A stretch of 64,000 nt of DNA from Cotesia glomerata (lineage: Eukaryota; Arthropoda; Insecta; Hymenoptera; Braconidae). The stretch is taken from positions 21,830,144-21,894,143 of the forward strand of contig NC_058162.1 in assembly GCF_020080835.1 (NCBI RefSeq), in the 5' to 3' direction. The notes beneath the pieces were generated by a model. The model worked only from the letters and a program-made list of their open reading frames with translations, was not told the DNA's origin and searched no databases. A program made the position numbers and the translations under genes. The number at the start of each line of letters is the position of its first letter. Position 1 is the first letter of the stretch. Positions 1 through 11,726 of this stretch are shown one piece after another.

Positions 1-670
1 CCAGCACCATATTGTAAGCCTTCTTCAGCTTCATATGCTTCATTTTGAGCTTGTAGCTTTTCTTTTCGTGCTTTTCGGGCTTCTTTACTGTCCAAGGAGC
101 TGCGTCGATTCTGACGGGTTACGCGCTGACTGTCGGATTGTTGTGCGTGATTGAAGCTATTGTTCCCAACGATGAGACCTAACTCGTTCATGACTAATAA
201 AATACTTGAACTGCCTTCATTGAATAAGCAAGCAGCCAAGTATGCAGCAATTTCAATAGTTTTTAAACCACTATGCAAATGTTTAGGGGCCATACGCCAA
301 ATAGTTGAATTAAAACTTTCATTAGCATTTTGAGTATGGCCTCCTAAACATCTCTCCAATAAATCTACCCGGGATAAATCCTGATAAATTGGAAAAATCG
401 CTTTTTGAACGTCAGGATGCAAAGGTGTTGGATGTTTTGGAGGTTCTGTCCCCAGAGCTTTAGCTTCGTTCCACTTACACCAGCTATCTAACCCTTTGGA
501 CATTTGTCATGTTGTGGATTATCATCTATTGATATCATATGGAAATAAGTTGCCAATATCTCATTTTTCATGTCTTCAACGCTATTTACATTTCTCCTAA
601 TTGCTAGTCCATAGTAAGTGCTTAATTTTTTTATTAAAACTTCTGTCAACTTGGAAGTATATGAATGACT
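1..670 (-). pseudogene. Mutator-like transposase, 3' part, frameshifted
   Basis: The minus strand reads as the C-terminal part of the Mutator-like transposase proteins common in arthropod genomes. From about 670 down to 502 one frame gives a segment ending in HDKCPKG. From about 500 to the window edge a second frame stays open for roughly 165 codons and includes DSWCKWNEAKA, LERCLGGHTQNANESFNST and APKHLHSGLKT, then a basic glutamine-rich tail. The two halves belong together (CPKG/DSWCKW is one conserved block in these proteins), so a frameshift lies near 491-502. The element runs off the left edge, and homology upstream stops near 670. The family assignment is from recalled motif style and could not be searched. 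The break indicates a dead copy. Confidence 0.6.
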
Positions 671-1152
671 ACCTACTCGACCCTAACCGACCGCTCCGTT
701 CAGGTAATTATGTTCTCGGGCGCTGTACCGAGCGCACTTACTAAATCGCTTGTAACTTTTGAACGAATAATAATTTTGACCTGAAATTTTAACTGTATAT
801 TTTTCAATAGTTTTACAAGCGATTTATGAAAAAAAAAAATTTTGAATTTTTTCAAGCCTCTACACGTATTTCCCCCCTTAATTTTATTTGTTATTAACTT
901 CACTGATATATTTACTTCTTTTTTTATATATTTTGTATTTAATAATTATATATCAGTGTTAGTGTACAAATTATTTGTGTGTAATTTTTATTTTAATTTT
1001 ATTTTAATGTGATTTTATTGCAAAAATATTATCGGCGAGTAGCGCACGGCTCATGCTATTAATATATAATAATAAATTATTTAAGTACAAAGTAATAAAT
1101 ACATTGTTATATATTTACATTAATTAAATATTGTTTTTAGGTCTGATTTTAG
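671..1152. other. Spacer upstream of NIF3L1 with one TTAA-type element end
   Basis: No gene is seen. At 858-881 the sequence CACGTATTTCCCCCCTTAA is the same terminus (TTAA plus GGGG..GAAATACGTGT on the other strand) that closes the complete element at 23577-24300. The remaining 200 bp to its left are probably its truncated body. The matching left end is not visible. The rest (885-1140) is AT-rich, and a TTTTTAG followed by TTTTAG just before 1153 could be a splice acceptor from an upstream non-coding exon of NIF3L1. Confidence 0.4.
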
Positions 1153-4100
1153 ATGATACAACGTCAACTGGTAAATAGTTTAATACTAACGCGTAGTATG
1201 TCAGGAACAACCGGTTTACCATTACAAAAAGTTATCCAGGCATTGAATAACTTTGCTGATAAATCATTAGCTGCGTCATGGGACAACGTGGGTTTGCTTA
1301 TTGAGCCATCAGAGCCTAAAAATGTATCACGTATCCTACTTACTAATGATTTAACTGAGAGAGTCATGCAGGAAGCTATTGATCATAAAACTGATCTGAT
1401 TGTTTCGTATCATCCGCCGATATTTGCACCACTAAAACGACTTACTACTGATGCGTGGAAGGTAATTTAATAATTTTAAATAATTAAACTAAATTATTTT
1501 GAAACTATGATAGAGAATTAGAAAGATATAATACAGTAATTCCTTCTTTTAATTTACTTCACCATGATTCGTTTTATAATAATAGATAAACTCATCACAT
1601 TTACCTTCGGCTCGGGATTATGAATAATACATGGTAAATATAACGAATTAAGTACTGTAGCCAGAACGATCAGAAATTATTCGTAATAACCGATAATTAT
1701 GAATAATAACCGTATAATCACATTCACCGTATCAAATTTAAAACGTGTTCTGATTCTTAATTAACTTATGGATGTTTTTTTGTTATAGTTTTTACTTGAA
1801 TTTATTTTTGGTAACAAATTTTTTTTTTTAAACTCAATACCTGAATTTAAAAAAGGCAATCAGCTTACGCTTAATATTGATAAATCTACATACATTACTT
1901 TCGGAAGCTATATTGATAGTGTTTCTACAAATTTTCATTTGTTTATTAAAGATAGAAACCTGAAAGGAATAGAAAACTGTAAATATTTAAGGGTAATTTA
2001 TGACTGTCATATGAAATGGAACAAGCATATAACTGAGCTGATGAAAAAAGTCAAGTATTTCACTTTTTCATTCTATAAATTAAGTAATTGGCTACACTCA
2101 TCTATACTGAAAACAATATATCATGGTCTTTTTGAAAGTGTTATAAGGGTGATTCTCTGTAAAGACGTCTTAAATTTGTACAAAATTGTCCGACCAAATT
2201 ATTTTTGATTTTATTAGAAAAAAAATTAACAAGGGCTACACAACTATCAGCTTAATGATAATTAATAAACAGCCAATTTAATTTTTGTTTTTTCGACATT
2301 TGTGTGTCTTTTGCCATATAACATGACCTTGGACTGTTCGCCAGGGGACTGTTTTTTTTTTTTATCAAATTGAGAAAAATCAAGCAAACTATTTCAATGC
2401 ATTCAACTTCTCAAGTTCTCAATGAATATTTACATTTATTAGAATAATAGAGTCTTTTAATAATATTATGAGAAGACTCATGGATCCAATCTTACAAATA
2501 AATTATAAATAAAAATAATTGCCAGGGGACTGAGTATCTTGTGGCCCAGACACATGTTTCCGGCACAAACGGTGTTTTGACCCTAAATAAAATGGCAATA
2601 AAGCGCTAACAAGCCTATAGTTATTAACTCAAGGCTAGTTAGGTCCTAATAAACCTTACAGAACATAAAATAGTAGGCTGGATTTTTTTTTTTAGGCTTT
2701 GGACTTCTGGCAGGGGACTGTTCTTAAAAGGCCTGGGACAAACTTTGGTTTAATGAATTTAATGAAACAAATTAATTTTCGGTACTTTTTATTGAAGAAG
2801 ATTATTAGTTAACTAATTAAGTTTATAAACATTATGCACAAAATGATATATTATGGACGAATAACTTAAAATTTAATCTTAAAGTTTCAATTTTGGGAAT
2901 GGGACAGCTCAGGGGACTATTATTTCGGTGGTTTACGAATTTATAGCAAAAAAACTAAAATTTATTTCATTTTAGTTTTCAATGCTCCAAATAGAAATTT
3001 TTTTTTACTTTCGTAAAAAATTTTTTTTAGTAACAAAATAACAATTTTTCCAATAAAAAAATGCCTGGGACAGCAAAAAACATCTTTACAGAGAATCACC
3101 CATAAACTATCGAATCATTGCTTGGGGTAATACGTATGATAATACGATGAAACCTATTGTAAATTTACAGAATAAATTGATAAGTAAAATTAAATATTAG
3201 TACCTTTAAAAATCAACCAGTATTTTGTTGTGAATTCGCTAACTTATTATTTTCTTGAGTGTAAATTAATGTACTCGGGTTGATAAATACACGAAATACA
3301 CTGATAGAAGGATTTGTTTATAGTTAAAAAGATTTGTTAATATTTAACAAATCATTTATTAAGAGCCATTTGTTAGTTCTTAACAAATATTTCTTAGTAT
3401 TTAAAAAGATTTATTAATATTTAATAAATGAATATCAGATTTATTAAATACAAACAAATCATTTTAAATACTAAGAAATATTTGTTTAATACTAAAAAGT
3501 GGTCTCTAATAAATGATTTGTTACCTATTAACAAATATTATTTAATACAAATAAATTCTTCTATCAGTGTAGACAAATAACTTTACCAAAAATTAACAAA
3601 ACTTTAAGTACCAAAAATGCGTTTTTGGTGGCAATAAAATATTTCAATCTACTTCGTAATAATCTAAAAGCTCTTGATTGTAAAAAGAGGTTATTAAGCA
3701 AGAATTTTGGGAAGTGGATTAGATCTATTGAACGATAAATTAAGATATTGTATTATATTGCAGACTATTGTATGATTAATCTTAGGAAAACTTTATACTT
3801 TGTACATTGCATTAGCTAATTATTATTTAACTTGATGTAAATCCTATTAAATATTATTATATTTTTCTGGTGTCTATGCACAGGTGCCACGGACCTTTAT
3901 AGAATGTAGACCAGAAGTAAAAATAAATAATAACTATTAAATTAATAATAACTATCAACCTGCAGTCACTATGTGACTGCCAAAATTTACGGATTATGGA
4001 TAAGAAAACTTTGGCTTAATTTTTTGATATTTCTAATCACTATAAATAGTTTGGGTGCTTTTGAAATAAAAAAATTATATTGCTATCACAGGATCAATTA

Positions 4101-5792
4101 TAAATAATTTAATGGACAAATGTGACCAACAAATTATTGAAAACTCTTCCAAAAACTTAACATTAAAAATTCAAGGCCTTTCCAATTATACTAAATTTAA
4201 TTTAAATACGCCAGAGACAAAATATATCTTATTCTCTTAATCATACAGATGACGTAAAATTTTCTTGAATTATTTAAAATATGTTATCTTTTCAGGAACG
4301 CATTGCTTTAAAATGTATTGAGAATAAAATCGCTCTGTACTCTCCTCATACCAGCTTCGATTCAATCCGTGGTGGAGTCAATGACTGGCTGGCTGGTGCA
4401 TTTGGTATCCATCTATAAAAATTTACAAACTAATTAATTTAAATTAAATTCAAAAAATTACACAACTAATTATAAACAATAATTTATTTATAGATATCAA
4501 AACAAGTATACCTATAGAGCCGAATTCAGTTGACGCAAACAATGGGATGGGCAGATTCTGCACTCTAACCAGTCCCATAACCGATCAAGAAGCTGTAAAT
4601 CTTGTTAAGCGTCGGATTAATCTTAATTATGTCCGTCTCGCACGTGTCCATAGTCCAGGTGTGTATCAATAAATTTAAACTAGATTTCAAGATCAATGAA
4701 AATTTAATAAAATTATTTTTAGTAGATTTCATAGAAATCTAACTATTGCATTGGTCCTCATGACGGATCTTTTGAAAAATTTTGCTATATTTCGACTCAG
4801 CTCGTCAAGCGAATTCAGAAAATGCATATGGTTCAAAAGTTTATATATACGATATAATTGGCATTTTCTCTTCTGTAACTCCCGCAATTCTATACGGATC
4901 TCAATAAAACGTAACATACTCATTCTTAGGACGATTTCTGAGGTTAAGTTCTAAGATGAGCCAAATCTGTCGATTAGTTTAGAAATGAGAGCAATTCAAA
5001 AATTTTCAAAAATCGCAAAAATTTTCACTTTTATCGTATTTCCGTGCAATAACAATTAAATGCGATATTCTATCAAATTTATATAAATTGCATCTAAAAG
5101 CTTATTAAGCAAGCTTTAATTTGCATACTTAGATATTTTTTTTAATTAAATAGTTTAGGAATGACAGAAATTTTAATTCTTCCAAATTCTTAAAAATTGG
5201 CAATTTTACTGTTTCTTTGCAAAATAACTAATGAATGCGATAACTTGTGAAATTTTTGTAAATTGCATTTGAAAGCTAATTAAATAAACTTTAATTTTTG
5301 CATACCTCACTATCAGTCTAGGTCAAAAATTACCTACTTTATCAGACAGATTTAATGAAATTTTACTTTTGCATTCGTTTTGATGTCATTGTTTTCTTGT
5401 AACAGAAGTTGTATATTATTAATATTATTTCAAAAAAAATATGTTTTTTTTATTCGAGAAATCTACTTCCATTTCGGCTGCCAAATGGTCTTTTTTTAAC
5501 TTGTATTAAATAAAAATTTTCAGACAAATTAATCAAGACCGTGGCAGTTTGCGCTGGCTCGGGAGCATCTGTGCTGAAAAACGTAAAAGCGGATCTTTTT
5601 GTAACCGGTGAGATGCTGCATCACGATATTTTGGACGCTGTCCACAACGACACAGTAGTGATCCTCACCAATCATTCAGACTCCGAGCGTGGTTTTTTGA
5701 AAGAGTTCGCTAATATTCTCCATAAATCACTGAGCGATTCCGTTGATATAAATGTATCTAAAATGGACACTGATCCACTTATAACTGTTTAA
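1153..5792 (+). CDS. NIF3L1: NIF3-like protein 1 (NIF3/YbgI/DUF34 family)
   Basis: Four exons join in frame to 283 aa: 1153-1461, 4296-4404, 4494-4658 and 5524-5792, all with GT-AG introns. Family hallmarks are visible in order: WDNVGLLIE near the N terminus, the metal-ligand stretch YHPPIF, SPHTSFD, GRFC, then CAGSG, GEMLHHD and NHSDSERG in the last exon. The His/Asp/Glu pattern is that of the dinuclear-metal NIF3 fold. The biochemical role of the eukaryotic family is unsettled (a metal-binding hydrolase-like fold, reported in cytoplasm and mitochondria). The start at 1153 gives a short basic leader before a second Met at 1198, so either could be used. The length suits the family core. Intron 1 is 2.8 kb and filled with mobile elements; the other introns are short or moderate. 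Confidence 0.93.
2147..3101. mobile_element. 955-bp DNA element with 18-bp TIRs and a 4-bp ATAA duplication
   Basis: The termini GGGTGATTCTCTGTAAAG (left) and its reverse complement (right, ending at 3101) are perfectly inverted. ATAA flanks both sides (2143-2146 and 3102-3105). The insertion interrupts a reverse-transcriptase reading frame that resumes in frame after 3105, which fixes the boundaries. There is no coding capacity. The interior repeats GGGGACTG-like words at about 2343, 2524, 2713 and 2912 (the last as GGGGACTATT) and CTGGGACA at about 2732 and 3064. Confidence 0.75.
3299..3569. mobile_element. MITE, CACTGATAGAAGG family, copy 1
   Basis: Hairpin-type MITE of 271 bp. It starts CACTGATAGAAGGATTTG and ends with the inverse ATTCTTCTATCAGTG, flanked by TA on both sides. 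The interior is built from AACAAATATT/ATTTATTAAT words that pair across the centre. It has no coding capacity. Related copies lie at 6690, 17488 and 22898. Confidence 0.8.
3952..4249 (-). mobile_element. Short non-autonomous Helitron, copy H4
   Basis: On the minus strand it starts A|TCTGTATGATTAAGAGAATA (5' TC terminus at 4249). It ends in the hairpin GCAGTCACATAGTGACTGC followed by GGTTGATAG|T, a degenerate form of the CTAG|T end of the intact copies. About 298 bp, no coding capacity. It supplies empty-site sequence for two insertions present in copy H5 (11774-11954 and 13289-13504). Confidence 0.65.
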
Positions 5793-6689
5793 CATCAATA
5801 AACATGATGTCATGCCAACAATATTTTAATTTAAAAAACAATAATAATGGTAATAACTCGATTTCCCAATATAATAATTTCCTAATCTTTCAGAAGATTT
5901 TCAAACCTATTCAGCTTCCATAATACACGCGCATAAATTAGCATAATGTAATTGAGAAGCTAAAGGATGAAGAAGTAGTTGGCTAAGCCGAAGAGGAAGA
6001 CAACGGAGCAGTAGTAGAGGAAGAGAACGGAGTGGAGTAGTCGCTTATTTATATTTTTTATCAACGTGGGTCCGTATTCAACTGTAGCTTTATTACAAAC
6101 AAGCAAACTCCCTCCGGCTTCAGTGAAAGATCCGCGCTTGAGGCGAACGGGAGTACTTTACTGGTGCTCTGTTCTTTATTAACTAATCTATTCTACTTGA
6201 CAACTAATCTATTTAGTTATTAATTTTCATTTTATTTTAAGTAATCAATCAAATTAATATTAAATTGATTAATATTATTATTTAGCTAAATGATAGTTTA
6301 AAATTATAAATTGTAAAAGGTAGTAATTGTACGGTAATGCAACAAACGCATAAAAAACTGTAACGACTGTGAAAATTGTGTCAGATATATGTCCATGTCC
6401 TCAACCGGTTTCCGATTGATTGCACACGAGTCAAGAAAGAAAGGCCTTATTCGGAAGCAACAGTCATAAAAGAACCAGACTTAAGTTCGTGCGTGTGTTG
6501 GTCCTGTGGGCGCTTTGAGCCTCTCTTCACTAGATTACTCGACAAATTTTTTCTACAGGTGTGTAGAGATTTTTTAAACGTTATTACGTCATTATTTGTC
6601 ATGAATTTTATTTTTTTACAGTACATATTTGGTGATAAGTTTCAAACAAATATTGTAATTGCTCAGATAAAAGCTAAATAACGATATCA

Positions 6690-6933
6690 CACTGATAGAA
6701 GGATTTATTTTTATTAAATAATATTTGTTAACAAATCATTTATTAGAGATAACTTTTAATATTAAACAAATATTTTTTAGTATTTAATAAATCTAAAATT
6801 CATTTATTAAATATTAATAAATCTTTTTAAATATTAAGAAATATTTATTAAGGACTAAAAAAATGGCTTCTAATAAATGATTTGTTAAATATTAACAAAT
6901 ATTTTTAACTATAAACAAATCCTTCTATCAGTG
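6690..6933. mobile_element. MITE, CACTGATAGAAGG family, copy 2
   Basis: A 244-bp palindromic element with CACTGATAGAAGGATTTATT at the left and the inverse AAATCCTTCTATCAGTG at the right. The flanks are CA on both sides instead of the usual TA. The interior is ATTTATTAAT-type words, the same as the other copies. No coding capacity. Confidence 0.8.
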
Positions 6934-7727
6934 CAAGTACAAGAATTATTAAAACCCCACCTACGATTTACACGAGTGCCCTCGAAACTGTAACCGGCTT
7001 TAAACTGTCGTTTACTCTAACATATACATTTATTCTATTACTTATTCTTATTACATTAGATAGACAGTGACCAATCCCACGGCAATTGACAATGCCATTT
7101 GAATTATTTTAAATACAGATGTAATCATTACCTTCTTTGTTTTATTTTATTTCTTCGTGCTATTTAAATAATTATTTTATCAAAACAGCTCAATTATTCA
7201 TTACATATCTTTTCGTTCTATTGTTATTAAATTTTTTAATTTCATGTACTTGAAAATAAATTTAATTACAGGAAAGGATATTATGTAATTACAAAATAAC
7301 TATTAATTTATCGCACGCGTTAATTCACTTTCTACAGAGCTATTAATTAAAATTTAACCAATTCAAGATAATAAAATTGTATCAAATATTTTTTTTTTTA
7401 TTTTTTATTATTACCGGATTTTATAAATTTATTTTTTATGTTTATGTTAATTATGTGAGTGGTGAAATAATGAATTCAGTGAAACAAATTAATATGTTCA
7501 GGAACGTTAATTGACTACGCGTTTAAATTACGTTACATTATAAATTACCTTGAAAGAAAATCGTGAAAGTTTTAAAAACAAACAAAAGTAATGTAAAGCT
7601 TACAAAAAAAAAAAGTAAAAGTAACTCAGTATGATTTCTTTTTTTTTTTTTTTTTTGTAAGCGAACAATTAAATAACGTGTAAATTGTAGGTAAATTTAC
7701 TGAACATGTTTATAGTGTTAAATATAT

Positions 7728-7905
7728 ATGGCTATATCAGATTTAGATCCGAGTTCGTTAACCCCCGCTTTGAAAGCGGAACCAATGGATAAATTTTTCA
7801 CCGTAGAAGGGATTTTATTTTTTGCTGAAGAAAATAGTCGTGTTGAGGCTACATGGCTCAAGGAGTCGAGGAATAAAAGAGAAGAAGAAGATAAAGATAA
7901 AACAT
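7728..7905 (+). other. Possible 5' exon / upstream ORF, 59 codons to a GTGAGT donor
   Basis: An ATG at 7728 opens a non-repetitive frame (start MAISDLDPSS) that meets a strong donor-like GTGAGT at 7906. Splicing from there to the next exons (8296, 10037 or 10282) does not keep the frame. It may therefore be a 5' untranslated exon carrying an upstream ORF for the following gene, an exon of an isoform I cannot complete, or chance. Confidence 0.25.
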
Positions 7906-8321
7906 GTGAGTACGAGTTAGTACTATACAAGTCAACAAAGAAATAAAAAAGGAGATAAGAAGAAAAATAAACTCGAGGACGGTCTTTAGGTCTTGCGGGG
8001 GCGACTCAACATCCGCGTCCTTGAGGACCCGTCTGCTCTTCGCCTACTCGATTTTTAAAATTATTCTTAAAAAAATCTTAACAAAAGTGTTATTAGTTTA
8101 TTACCTACTCTGTAGTGTCTCTTCCCACGTTGTACGACACGTTTACATAAATCGCGAGGCGTTGATTGTCTATAAAATCTCATCGCTATTGTCACTTGGT
8201 TATTAATTTATTACCGAGATTTAAATTAATTATTCATAAGCACAAGCTTGTATATTATTGATTCATTGTTTTTAATATTATTTATTTTATTGCAGATTGA
8301 CCAGTCATTTTTTTTAATTAA

Positions 8322-11300
8322 ATGATGAAGATGGAAGTCGTTTTGTCACCAGGAAGATTTGGTGATGACGGAACTCCCTTTAAAAATGAAGAAATTAGAG
8401 AATGGTCCAGGATTGATCGGCTTACTGGAATGTTAGAGCGTGCCAGGATTGAAACGGGACGATGGAAGACCAAAAATGATGACGCGGCCCGATCTTATGG
8501 CAAAGTAATTTTTTAAATATATTTTTTTTTTTTAATATCAGAAAGCACTGAAGTTAACAGACAGAAATTTTTTTTATAATTTTAGAGCTATTAAATTATT
8601 ATGAAAAAAATTTAATAAAAAAATTCCACGTAAAAATGAAAAAAAATTATTCGTGGACATTTTTTTTAATGAAAATTAGTTTAGCAGATATTTTATAGTT
8701 TTAAGAATTTTTGCGTCGAATAAATTATAGAAAAAAAATTGACATGTATAAATTAAAATGAAAATTAATTTAGCAGATATTTATTAATTTTCAATAATTT
8801 TTTTAACGAATAAATTATGGCAAAAAAAATTGACATGTAGAAATTTAAAAAAATTAAAAATGCTATTTTTTAAAAATTATTTTTCGGAACAAATTTGTTT
8901 GTTAAAAACAATTATCAAGTGACTGCTAACTTGAATGTCATGCAATTAAGAAATATTAAAAATACAATTTTTTTTTAATAATTTTTCAGAAAAAATTTTT
9001 CTCTTGAATAAAATTAAAAAATGGTCAGCTGCTAACTTTAAAAAAATTGACAGCTAATTTCAGTATCATAAATATCAGGCTTGTTTGACTCAGTGGCGCT
9101 GCAGTAGTAGAATTTTAAAACGTTACATAAAATTTACCACACAGTACAGTAAAAATTCCTACAATTTGATTTTGTTATTGTCTTGATAATGATTTATTCA
9201 TTTACTGAAAAAAATCTTGAAAATTGTCAGGTGTTTGTTTAGTTCTAGCACAAATTTCTTAGGTTACGGATAAACTACCGTGCAACAATTTAATAAAGGT
9301 ATTTTGACATAATCTCAAAACTCGATTTTTTTTAATTTCGGGACATGATTGGAAAAATAGTTAGCAAGCTATAATTAAAAAACTATTTATAATTAAATAG
9401 TTAACATACATAATTTTAAAAAATTTTACAATAATTATGGTAATTTTTTATGCTAAAATTAACCAACTCTAAACAATTTTTGTTTTTTTCTTTCAACAAT
9501 TAAATTACAAGTAAAAAAATACTTAAAAAAAATTGCACATATAATTTTTCAAATCTTCTCTATGTGAAATTTTTTCTTTTAATTTTTCTGTAATAATCTC
9601 TTCGGTAAAAAAAAATTATAAGAATTTTCAGATGTCGGCTAATTTAATTTTCATTGGTAATTTTATTAAAATAAAGTAAGTGTACTGTAAATTTAAAAAA
9701 TTTTTTATGTAAATGGAAATTAATTTAGAATAATTTTTTTAATTTTTGTGACAAACAAACTATGGCAAAAAAATTGATACGGAAAAATTAAAAATCCAAT
9801 TCAAAAAATAATTTTTCGGAACAAATTTGGTTGTTAAATAAGACTAAAAAATGGTCAAGTGACTGCTAATTTTAATGTAATTGCATGTTATGATTTATGA
9901 TAAATTACCTGTAAAAAGTAAAGGAAATTACTGAAAATCGCGGTAGTTTAAACTTTTAATGTTCCACTGTAAATTTTACGGTAATTTGGACCAACCAAAG
10001 CGGTAATAATTAAATTAGCCTAAAATTATTTAACAGGTAACAGACCAACGCGAACGTAATTCTGTTGATGGTAGCGTAACGCAAAAAGCCCATAGACAAG
10101 TTGAAATATTCCAAAGTAAAGAACCAGGAAGATCTGTACAAGTTGTACGTGCATCACAATGGTCATCTTCGAAAGTTACCGATGTTATTGAAAGTATTTT
10201 ACCTCCGGTAAGTTTTAATGATTAAGTGATTTAATTACTTATTAATTATAAATAAATCTTTTAATAAAAAATATGTTCCAGAGTGATAGGTTGAGTAGAT
10301 TAGAAGAATTAAAAATAGATAATTGGAAGCTTCCATCTTTGCGTGATATTCATGCGGAACTAGAACGCGATACCGAATTATCGGGCATTAAAAATACAAT
10401 AAATAATGACGATATATTTAAAAAATGTGCACTTATTAAACGAAGTAATTCCGATGATGATTTATCGATATTAAGTACTGGTGGATCGACTAAAAATGCG
10501 GATTCTTTTACACGAGATTGTAAAAATAGAAGATCGTTACAAATTTCACCGAGTGTTATTTCAATATCATCAAGTAGTAGTGACGAAAGAAAAAATATCT
10601 CAAGTGGAATTTATTCTCCACTGTCATCAGCAACTACCGGTAATACATCTGTAATTATCGGTGATAAATCAAACTACGGATCGTTGAGAAAACCTTCGAT
10701 TCAATCGTCGCCACGCACAAACAGGCCAGCAGTTACGGTAGTTAATTTAATAAACCCAGACAAATATCAAGATGATCCAAGGAATAAAAAAAGCATTGTC
10801 ACTCTCCGATCGTCGCCTATTACCGAAGAAGAAGATATCAAGACATTTGATAATAATTTAAATGTTAAAAACAAGACAAATTCTTCTGGTGATGAAACAT
10901 TGCCGGGACGTATTAAAAAAGTTGGATTTTGTAAGACTGAAATACATTTTGCAGCAGATTCGGGTAAAGTTAATATTGTTGAGACTGATGGTAAGCCACC
11001 GCCGACTAACCGTTTTCGTCGACGTAAAAGGAATCATAATTACTCGTCTGGACAAGGTAGTTATCCTCGGCGGATGATAATTAAAGAAAACCCACCTGAT
11101 GTTAAACATAATAAAATATTGGACGATACTGGCGCTTATTCAGTCGTTGATTTAGAGACCAAAAAATTTTGGACACCTGAACGGGATGGTAAAATTCATA
11201 CGACGATGATCAATGTCAGAGGTAACATTATTATTTTATTTTTATTTATTACTAGCTGATCTGGTGAACTTCGTATCACCTACAATATATTTTATTACAC

Positions 11301-11662
11301 CTTTTGATCAGCGATTATCAATCTTTAAACTCTAATCTACTTTGATAAAGAATAAATACTGATTGTATGAAGTGCGGTTAGAATTTTGTCAAGTTATTAA
11401 ATGAAACTTGCTTCTCATTATCGCCTGAAAATCAATATCCCGAAAAATAAACACTGAATTTATGAAATTTTCTTTTTGTCCATGTATAAAGAAGATAGGC
11501 GGTTAACAATTTTAAATCTGTTGATTTCCTTAGCTCAACTCTCGGGTTTTCCAAAAATTTTATTCTTTCAAAACCATCCCTGAACTATAACGAACAAAAC
11601 AAAAAGAAAATTGTTGAAATCGGTCCAGTAGTTCTTGAGTTTTAGCGAGACTAATGCACAAC

Positions 11663-11726
<64 letters not shown>

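Larger units (their letters stand above)
1846..3738 (+). pseudogene. Non-LTR retrotransposon reverse-transcriptase C-terminal fragment, split by two insertions
   Basis: Inside NIF3L1 intron 1 the plus strand encodes the thumb and C-terminal part of a LINE-type reverse transcriptase. Segment 1 (about 1849-2146) contains LTLNIDKSTYITFG, NCKYLRVIYDCHMKWNKHI and SSILKTIYHGLFESVI. Segment 2 (3106-3195) continues with NYRIIAWGNTYDN and LQNKLISKI. Segment 3 (3595-3738) has the tail FNLLRNNLKALDCKKRLL and ends in TAA. Removing the element at 2147-3101 together with one 4-bp duplication rejoins segments 1 and 2 in frame. Stops occur between segments 2 and 3 besides the MITE at 3299-3569. It is 5'-truncated and dead. 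Clade (Jockey/CR1-like) is a guess. Confidence 0.7.
5793..8321. other. Spacer between NIF3L1 and the 750-aa gene
   Basis: No convincing coding gene. 5980-6170 is locally GC-richer and unidentified. A 101-codon open frame at 6376-6681 has no recognisable domain and looks like chance. A MITE occupies 6690-6933. From about 7690 to 8320 the sequence becomes less AT-rich (for example 7980-8045) and probably holds the promoter and 5' non-coding part of the downstream gene. A splice-acceptor-like TTGCAG ends at 8295, just before that gene's ATG. Confidence 0.4.

Noticed and set aside
6376..6681. 101-codon Cys-containing plus frame
   Set aside because: No domain, no splice context, and next to a MITE in an intergenic region.
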